Shown here one piece after another: positions 8,116 to 12,641 of a stretch of DNA of 12,641 nucleotides (position 1 is its first letter; each line of letters starts with the position of its first letter). The DNA lies in assembly GCA_937893835.1 (NCBI GenBank), contig CALCSS010000082.1:1-12641 (forward strand). The letters run 5' to 3'. Source of the stretch: an uncultured Fidelibacterota bacterium. Its GTDB lineage: Bacteria > Fidelibacterota > Marinisomatia > Marinisomatales > UBA1611. The notes under the pieces are model-generated. The model made no database searches, had not been told where the DNA came from, and was given only the letters and a program-made list of their open reading frames with translations. A program made the translations under genes and the position numbers.

Positions 8116-8973
8116 ATGGTATTAAATATTGATCAAGGGTATTCTCCCGTTAGATACCTAGTGATGCTTGCGATTATTTGTCTATCATGCTCTGAGCCTA
8201 ATGAGCAAGACCCTTCAGATCCACTTGTAGATCCAAGCTTTACATTTCTACAGGATGTTAACAAATTATATTTTTCTGTCAATTCCGAATCGGCCTACCA
8301 GGGGAATTCATTGGATAGTGTGATCGTGCATTGGTATGGAATAAGTCGTGACCAATCTCCAGATGTGATCTCTCTTAATGATAGTGGTATTAAAGGTGAT
8401 ATAATCATAGGAGATGATGTATTTGCTAGAAAAATATCAAATGATGTACAAAGTTTAAATAATGTACTTACAGATGTCACAGGACTTGTTTTCATGGAAT
8501 TTTTTGCGACCTTTGGGGCGGAGGTTCTTACGTTGAGAGACTCTGTCATGATAGGGAATATAATTCCAAGAATAGAATCTGTCACTGCACCATCATTGAT
8601 CATTCGTCCCTCTGATGCTACGGTAAGTTTGCATTTGATCAAAGCGGAAGTATATGATGCCGATGGGTTAGAGACCATAAAATGGGCAGGATTCAGATCA
8701 TTTCATATAGAAGGGGACTCATTGATGAATAATGGCGATCAGATCTATCTTCATGATGATGGAAGCGAAGAGATACTCTATGAGCCAAACATAACAAGCG
8801 GAGATTCTATTCGAGGTGATGGTGTATTCTCATTTAGAATTCCAGTCTATGGCACTGGGTTTACAGACCCAGCTTTCCAAACTAAGGCAGGAACGTTCAA
8901 ATGGCGTTTTCAGGCACAGGACCAAGCAAATGAATATAGCAATATGGTAGAGCATGAGATCGTCATTCAATAA
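8116..8973 (+). CDS. lipoprotein of unknown function with two Ig-like, Asp/Gly-loop domains
   Basis: I do not recognise a specific family. The 285-aa product has a lipoprotein-type N terminus: Arg13, a hydrophobic run (14-22) and Cys25 after Cys-Leu-Ser, followed by an acidic, Pro-rich linker (26-40). Two similar beta-rich units follow. The first holds an Asp/Gly-rich loop, SLNDSGIKGD to DDVFARKI (86-107). The second starts at VYDADGLETIKW (179-190) and holds LHDDGS and GDSIRGDGVFSFRI (212-241). Paired DDG and GDG-V-F-S motifs of this sort occur in extracellular Ig-like domains of FCB bacteria (choice-of-anchor X style) and may bind calcium. The ATG at 8116 is 7 bases after the cyclase stop and supplies the positive residue before the hydrophobic run; a later ATG at 8164 would lose it. 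The last 20 bases overlap the propeller gene. Position inside a T9SS locus suggests an accessory envelope role; this is inference. Confidence 0.75.
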   Translation: MVLNIDQGYSPVRYLVMLAIICLSCSEPNEQDPSDPLVDPSFTFLQDVNKLYFSVNSESAYQGNSLDSVIVHWYGISRDQSPDVISLNDSGIKGDIIIGDDVFARKISNDVQSLNNVLTDVTGLVFMEFFATFGAEVLTLRDSVMIGNIIPRIESVTAPSLIIRPSDATVSLHLIKAEVYDADGLETIKWAGFRSFHIEGDSLMNNGDQIYLHDDGSEEILYEPNITSGDSIRGDGVFSFRIPVYGTGFTDPAFQTKAGTFKWRFQAQDQANEYSNMVEHEIVIQ

Positions 8974-10636
8974 GGTCATAAACACGCTGGTCTTGATCTC
9001 GTGTCTTGGTGCACAGACACATACACCTGATCGTTTTGCTCTTCGCATTGCGGTCCAAGATACCTTTCTCAGTCAAGGTCTGCTCAGTAATATTGTTGCA
9101 GAGATCAGACTGATGGGAGACTCTTTGACCTGGTTTGGCACAGGACAAGGTCTCGCTCTTCATGATGGTCACAATGTCTATAGCCACCGTACCACAATGG
9201 ACTCCTTGACCGATGGTCAAGCCACTTATCTAGTGCCCTATGGTGGCATTCCAGCCATTGCGGTGATGAATGATACCATGGCAGTTGCCTATTCAGGTGA
9301 CAATGGTAGCATACAGGTTGGTTATGGTCTTACACTTAGCTATAATGCTCAAACGGTCAATGATAGTTCTGGAATATCATGGACCTATTTAAAACAACCC
9401 ATGGACCTTGATGCTGATACTTTGAGACCGTTTGGCGAGGGTTTCTTCCGGAGTCTTCCAGTCACTGTGCCAGAGGCCAATGTCACATATGATGTTTTCC
9501 TCTATGGGGATTATTTATGGACGGCAAGTTGGGCCGGAGGATTGAGACGGTATGATCTCAACGACCGTAATTGGGAGGTTGTTCCGATGCCTATGGATAG
9601 CCAGGACTCTCTGTCATTATGTACCGGGTTTGATGAGACGGATGATCTTGGTAGGGCCATCCTACCAGGATATTACCTTAACCCAAGAGATCCAGCAGAT
9701 GACGGGAACCATAATCATAAGGCATTCTCGGTCTTGGTACATGGTGATACGGTCTGGGCTGGAACTGCAAATGGAGTCAATCGAGGCATTATGATCAATG
9801 AATGGCAAGAGGTCTCTCCAGGAAATTTTCAATTGTTCAATTGTATTGAATGGGTTCACTATACATATCAGAATGCAGACCTGTCAGGTAATTTTGTAGT
9901 AGGATTGGCAAGGCAGGTATCCAATGGACAAACAACGATCTGGGCAGCTACAATGAATGCCGATACACCAGGCGAGGTTCGTGGTTTGAGCTATACTAGA
10001 GACGGAGGTTTAACCTGGCGGACAGCGCTTTTAGGTGAGAGAATATATAACATTGCTGCACAGGATTCCTTGGTCCTGGCATCTAGCCAATCAGGGCTGT
10101 GGAAGAGTTTTGATGGGGAAAACTGGGCCTTGTTTGATCCAGCGATCGATACAACATTCATGTCACAGAGTGAAATATTGACCGATGTTGTTTATACCTC
10201 TGCAATTGATGATCGGGAGAGTGATGAACCAAGTCTATGGATAGGGACCTCAAATGGCGCTGCCTTCTCAAGTGACCTACAGGGTTCAAGTTGGACAATA
10301 TTTCAGACGGAATATGACTCAATGGAATTTTATGCATACCCAAATCCATTCTCGCCTTGGAATCATAATCAAATGGGAAATGAGGGTTACGTTCGCTTCC
10401 ACACTGGGACTATCATCAATACCCAAGTTGAGCTTGATATCTTCAATTTTGCGATGGAGAAGGTCTTTAAATATGATTTTGACCTTAACTCGTATAATGG
10501 TGCATTAAAATGGAATGGGCGTGACATGAATGGAGTACTGGTGGATAATGGAGTCTATTTCATTCGTCTAAAATATGCGCCTTCGGTCAACAAGAGCCCA
10601 CAATATTTTTGGGATAAACTGATTGTGGTCAAGTGA
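8954..10636 (+). CDS. beta-propeller protein with C-terminal T9SS type A sorting domain; possible PorZ analogue
   Basis: Exported protein of 560 aa. The signal peptide ends CLGA (17-20) with Gln21 as first mature residue. The body shows at least six propeller-blade motifs: TWFGTGQGLALHDG (59-72), LWTASWAGGLRRYD (188-201), VWAGTANGV (268-276), IWAAT to TRDGGLTW (329-355, a BNR/Asp-box), SGLWKSFDGENW (380-391) and LWIGTSNGAAFSSD (428-441). The last 100 residues form a T9SS C-terminal domain: YPNPFSP (462-468), VELDIFNFAMEKV (492-504), KWNGRDMNGV (519-528), NGVYFIRL (532-539) and a terminal KLIVVK. Such domains direct proteins through SprA and are usually cut off by the PorU sortase. PorZ, a subunit of the attachment complex, also combines propellers with an uncleaved CTD, and the neighbours here are PorV/PorQ-type barrels, so a PorZ role is possible; Porphyromonas PorZ is longer with two propellers. 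An ordinary surface cargo is the alternative. The ATG at 8954 overlaps the lipoprotein gene by 20 bases. Confidence 0.85.
   Translation: MRSSFNKVINTLVLISCLGAQTHTPDRFALRIAVQDTFLSQGLLSNIVAEIRLMGDSLTWFGTGQGLALHDGHNVYSHRTTMDSLTDGQATYLVPYGGIPAIAVMNDTMAVAYSGDNGSIQVGYGLTLSYNAQTVNDSSGISWTYLKQPMDLDADTLRPFGEGFFRSLPVTVPEANVTYDVFLYGDYLWTASWAGGLRRYDLNDRNWEVVPMPMDSQDSLSLCTGFDETDDLGRAILPGYYLNPRDPADDGNHNHKAFSVLVHGDTVWAGTANGVNRGIMINEWQEVSPGNFQLFNCIEWVHYTYQNADLSGNFVVGLARQVSNGQTTIWAATMNADTPGEVRGLSYTRDGGLTWRTALLGERIYNIAAQDSLVLASSQSGLWKSFDGENWALFDPAIDTTFMSQSEILTDVVYTSAIDDRESDEPSLWIGTSNGAAFSSDLQGSSWTIFQTEYDSMEFYAYPNPFSPWNHNQMGNEGYVRFHTGTIINTQVELDIFNFAMEKVFKYDFDLNSYNGALKWNGRDMNGVLVDNGVYFIRLKYAPSVNKSPQYFWDKLIVVK
10330..10633 (+). 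other. T9SS type A C-terminal sorting domain (coding segment)
   Basis: Codons 460-560 of the propeller gene encode a complete sorting domain of about 100 residues with a FlgD-like Ig fold: the YPNPF entry motif, the strand ending MEKVF, the W-N-G-R-D turn, GVYFIRL and the basic terminal strand KLIVVK. This is the direct sequence evidence that the host uses T9SS. The coding part ends at 10633; the stop codon is 10634-10636. Confidence 0.88.
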
Positions 10637-11565
10637 TGAAGAAGATCATTATTTATTTTATCATCATCATTTCGATTGCATACGCCCAAGACTGGGGAGG
10701 GCAATCAGGAGGATTTTTAAGAATGGGGCTAACAGCCAGGTCTTTAGCGATGGGTGGAGGTTTCACAGCTGAATTAGATCAGAATTTTCCTGTATTTCAT
10801 AACCCTGCTTGGTCTGCCTTCTTACAAAGAAGGCATTTTGGTAGTTCCTATACAAACTTGACGCTGGATCGACGTTTGGCAGCAACCAGTTTTGCAATGT
10901 CTCTCCCACCAACTGCAGGATTAGGTGTGGCTTGGGTCTACGGTGGTGTAAATGATATTCAAGGACGCTACAGTACGGGGATGAAGTCCTCCAAGATGCA
11001 AACAGGAGAAAATGCATTGATGATTACTTTTGCACAGCGTTTTTTACCTTGGTTGTCGATTGGTGCCAATTTCAAGATTCTAAGATATGATCTACCAATC
11101 ACAGAATCAGACCAGGTCTCTGGTTCAGGGATTGGATTTGACATAGGTATCTTAGTGAAGACAGGCTCTAATAGTACCTTTGGGATCATGGTGCAGGATC
11201 TAAGTTCAAACTATCAGTGGGATACAAATGAACTCTATACTCAGGGAGGTCCATATAAAGAAGAATTTCCAACCATATATAGAATTGGGTCAAAGTATGA
11301 TAAGAAAGGACTTCTTTTTGTCTGGGATCTTGGTGTCATTACAGACCATAGTGCATATTCTGGAGTATTACCTAGGGTAGGTGTAGAATATGGTTTCCTA
11401 GAACAATATTTTTTCAGAGGTGGATATGGAAACGGAAGGACGGCCTTTGGAATTGGATATGAATACGGACTTTTTAATTCTCGTGATTCAAATATTGATT
11501 ATGCCTTTTCGCTAGATTGGGCATCTCAAACAGCACATACGATATCCTATGCGTTCAATTTTTAG
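10636..11565 (+). CDS. PorV/PorQ-family outer-membrane beta-barrel protein
   Basis: FadL-like outer-membrane barrel of the PorV/PorQ (UPF0164) group, 309 aa. In T9SS, PorV binds SprA and shuttles cargo to the attachment complex. A clear signal peptide ends AYA (15-17) with Gln18 at +1. The family signature follows at once: GGFLRMGLTARSLAMGGG (25-42), then NPAW (56-59). The rest alternates aromatic and Gly residues as in membrane strands and ends in SYAFNF, an aromatic C terminus suited to BAM-dependent insertion. GTG at 10633 could also start the frame, but ATG at 10636 shares its A with the TGA of the propeller gene and gives the standard MKK start. At 309 aa it is shorter than canonical PorV (about 390 aa) and could be a paralogue specialised for the neighbouring proteins. 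The family call is firm, the PorV role inferred. Confidence 0.85.
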   Translation: MKKIIIYFIIIISIAYAQDWGGQSGGFLRMGLTARSLAMGGGFTAELDQNFPVFHNPAWSAFLQRRHFGSSYTNLTLDRRLAATSFAMSLPPTAGLGVAWVYGGVNDIQGRYSTGMKSSKMQTGENALMITFAQRFLPWLSIGANFKILRYDLPITESDQVSGSGIGFDIGILVKTGSNSTFGIMVQDLSSNYQWDTNELYTQGGPYKEEFPTIYRIGSKYDKKGLLFVWDLGVITDHSAYSGVLPRVGVEYGFLEQYFFRGGYGNGRTAFGIGYEYGLFNSRDSNIDYAFSLDWASQTAHTISYAFNF

Positions 11566-12415
11566 TCTTTTTTTTTCGATCTTTATCTCGCTTCAAGGAA
11601 TGGGTACACAAATGCTGGTCCTCCCATCATCTGCGCAGGAATTGAGCATGGGAAGTCAAACGACCCTGAAGGGATTATTCCCCATAAATCCAGCTCTTTA
11701 TAAGGCTAGTGAAAAGCACCCGTATCTGTCTCTGAATAGAGGAAACTGGCTTGGGAATGTCTCTCTCTCACATATTGGCTATAATCAAGTAGGACTTGAC
11801 AAGGTCTACCACCTTGGACTGAAATACTCAGGGCTGACAGATCTTGAATTCAGAGGAAACACACCTCAAGATGAGGCACTATCAAATTTTAGTGCATATG
11901 GACTTGTCTTAGATGCTGGAATTTCATTTGAGCATTTGAACCATAGCTATGGCATCTCAATATCCTATGTCCAATTCGGTCTTTATACAGAAAACTCAAA
12001 GGGCATCAGTCTTGACCTTGGATATTCGATCAAATTGAAAAATGGTTATTCATTTGGACTTGTAGCAAAAAATCTTGGTAAAATGACAAAATTAGATAAT
12101 AATAGTCCAGTTCTACCCAAAAGGTTCTCCTCAGGAATCTCAAAACTGTTTCAATTTGATAATTTTAAAAATAGTGTCTTCGGTTCCTTTGAATGGAATT
12201 CAATTGCCTCTACATCCAAGATCCATTTAGGAAACCGTTTCAGTTGGAATCGCCTGGATCTGCTTGCTGGTTATTCTAGATCAAAACAAGTTGTAGAATC
12301 TTCAATGGGAATTGGAATTAACATGAATCGTTATCAGATAACCTATGGTACCAGATTTGGTTCACAGGATCTGGGCTTCCCTAAATTGCTTTCGATAAGG
12401 ATTCTAATGCCATGA
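11549..12415 (+). CDS. porQ: PorQ-like outer-membrane barrel protein of the T9SS
   Basis: Second small barrel of the PorV/PorQ family, 288 aa. In Porphyromonas, PorQ is a T9SS outer-membrane component that associates with the PorU-PorV-PorZ attachment complex. The N terminus has a signal peptide of about 20 residues with an unclear cleavage site (around Gly-Met-Gly-Thr, with Gln21 shortly after). The PorQ-type signature is LPSSAQELSMGSQ (25-37) and INPALY (46-51), where homologues have LP-S-A-R-AA-LGG and NPA. Alternating Gly/aromatic strands follow, such as SISYVQFGLY and SFGLVAKNLGKM. The end, LLSIRILMP, lacks the terminal aromatic usual in BAM substrates. The ATG lies inside the end of the previous gene (17-base overlap) with no clear Shine-Dalgarno, suggesting coupled translation. 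The gene is diverged from the preceding barrel, so a recent duplication is unlikely. The symbol is given on motif and context and is less certain than the family. Confidence 0.72.
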   Translation: MRSIFSLFFSIFISLQGMGTQMLVLPSSAQELSMGSQTTLKGLFPINPALYKASEKHPYLSLNRGNWLGNVSLSHIGYNQVGLDKVYHLGLKYSGLTDLEFRGNTPQDEALSNFSAYGLVLDAGISFEHLNHSYGISISYVQFGLYTENSKGISLDLGYSIKLKNGYSFGLVAKNLGKMTKLDNNSPVLPKRFSSGISKLFQFDNFKNSVFGSFEWNSIASTSKIHLGNRFSWNRLDLLAGYSRSKQVVESSMGIGINMNRYQITYGTRFGSQDLGFPKLLSIRILMP

Positions 12416-12641
12416 GAAAATTTGACCTTAGGACACCAATGATCTATGTTTTGACATTCATCATCGTAGTATTGCTTATTGTAATGAAGAAAATGGATGA
12501 TGATAAAAAAGAGCAGGTCCTTCAGGAAAAGATGGTAGAGGTTGAAAAAAAGAAAAAGGAAAGACCTGATGTTGCTCTTCCTGAGAAACCAATACCAGAT
12601 GTAAAGGGAAGAATAGGGATTGTCATAGATGATTTTGGATA
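12412..12641 (+). CDS. divergent polysaccharide deacetylase family protein (5' part, cut by window edge)
   Basis: Only 76 complete codons are present. The product begins with a short basic head, a single membrane segment (about 9-25), a Lys/Glu-rich, possibly coiled linker (26-51) and a Pro-containing stretch. It then enters RIGIVIDDFG (67-76), the typical opening of the divergent polysaccharide deacetylase (YibQ/DUF610) family, where the paired Asp residues belong to the deacetylase fold. The full protein would be an inner-membrane-anchored periplasmic enzyme or pseudo-enzyme; the substrate is unknown. The ATG overlaps the preceding stop as ATGA, and AAGGA at 12397-12401 is the best Shine-Dalgarno seen in the array. 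The gene extends the operon past the right edge. Confidence 0.8.
   Translation, partial: MRKFDLRTPMIYVLTFIIVVLLIVMKKMDDDKKEQVLQEKMVEVEKKKKERPDVALPEKPIPDVKGRIGIVIDDFG

Noticed and set aside
8295..8678. A 127-codon open frame on the minus strand
   Set aside because: It is antisense to the lipoprotein gene, shows no recognisable motif or start signal, and is best explained as a codon shadow.
10633..10635. GTG as the start of the first small barrel gene
   Set aside because: The ATG immediately following gives a standard start overlapping the previous stop by one base; GTG would only add one extra residue.

Overview
The window looks like chromosomal DNA from a Gram-negative bacterium of the FCB (Fibrobacterota-Chlorobiota-Bacteroidota) superphylum. 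Its genes are built around the type IX secretion system (T9SS), which is largely confined to that group. The propeller protein ends in a type A sorting domain with a FlgD-like Ig fold, the mature secreted proteins begin with Gln, and Shine-Dalgarno signals are mostly weak. The gene mix (SprA, a glutaminyl cyclase, small PorV/PorQ-family barrels, a divergent polysaccharide deacetylase) would fit Marinisomatota (SAR406/Marinimicrobia), Ignavibacteria or a relative as well as Bacteroidota proper. That placement is inference; no phylogenetic marker was compared.

Layout. Positions 3-75 hold a tRNA-Phe(GAA) on the minus strand. A 159-base divergent intergenic region (76-234) follows, with one plausible promoter-like pair facing each way. 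From 235 to the right edge everything lies on the plus strand in one tightly packed array: rdgB (house-cleaning XTP/dITP pyrophosphatase), sprA (giant outer-membrane T9SS translocon), an M28-type glutaminyl-peptide cyclotransferase, a two-domain lipoprotein of unknown function, a beta-propeller protein with a T9SS C-terminal domain, two small outer-membrane barrels of the PorV/PorQ family (the second PorQ-like), and the start of a divergent polysaccharide deacetylase cut by the window edge. Junctions are 28 bases, 1 base, 7 bases, a 20-base overlap, a 1-base overlap, a 17-base overlap and a 4-base ATGA overlap. I see no terminator between them, so a single polycistronic unit is likely. No gene-free stretch exceeds 300 bases; there are no insertion sequences, CRISPR arrays or obvious transfer boundaries.

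How the genes may work together. SprA is the outer-membrane pore through which T9SS cargo leaves the periplasm. PorV/PorQ-family barrels collect cargo and take part in the surface attachment complex. The propeller protein is either a cargo or a PorZ-like attachment-complex subunit. The cyclase would convert the N-terminal Gln left by signal peptidase I into pyroglutamate; SprA, the propeller protein and the first small barrel all have Gln directly after the predicted cleavage site. The lipoprotein is the one member with no assigned role and is the best candidate for an undescribed accessory factor. The main point of interest is therefore a compact T9SS outer-membrane export and maturation locus in which pore, cyclase, barrels and a PorZ-like protein are co-encoded.
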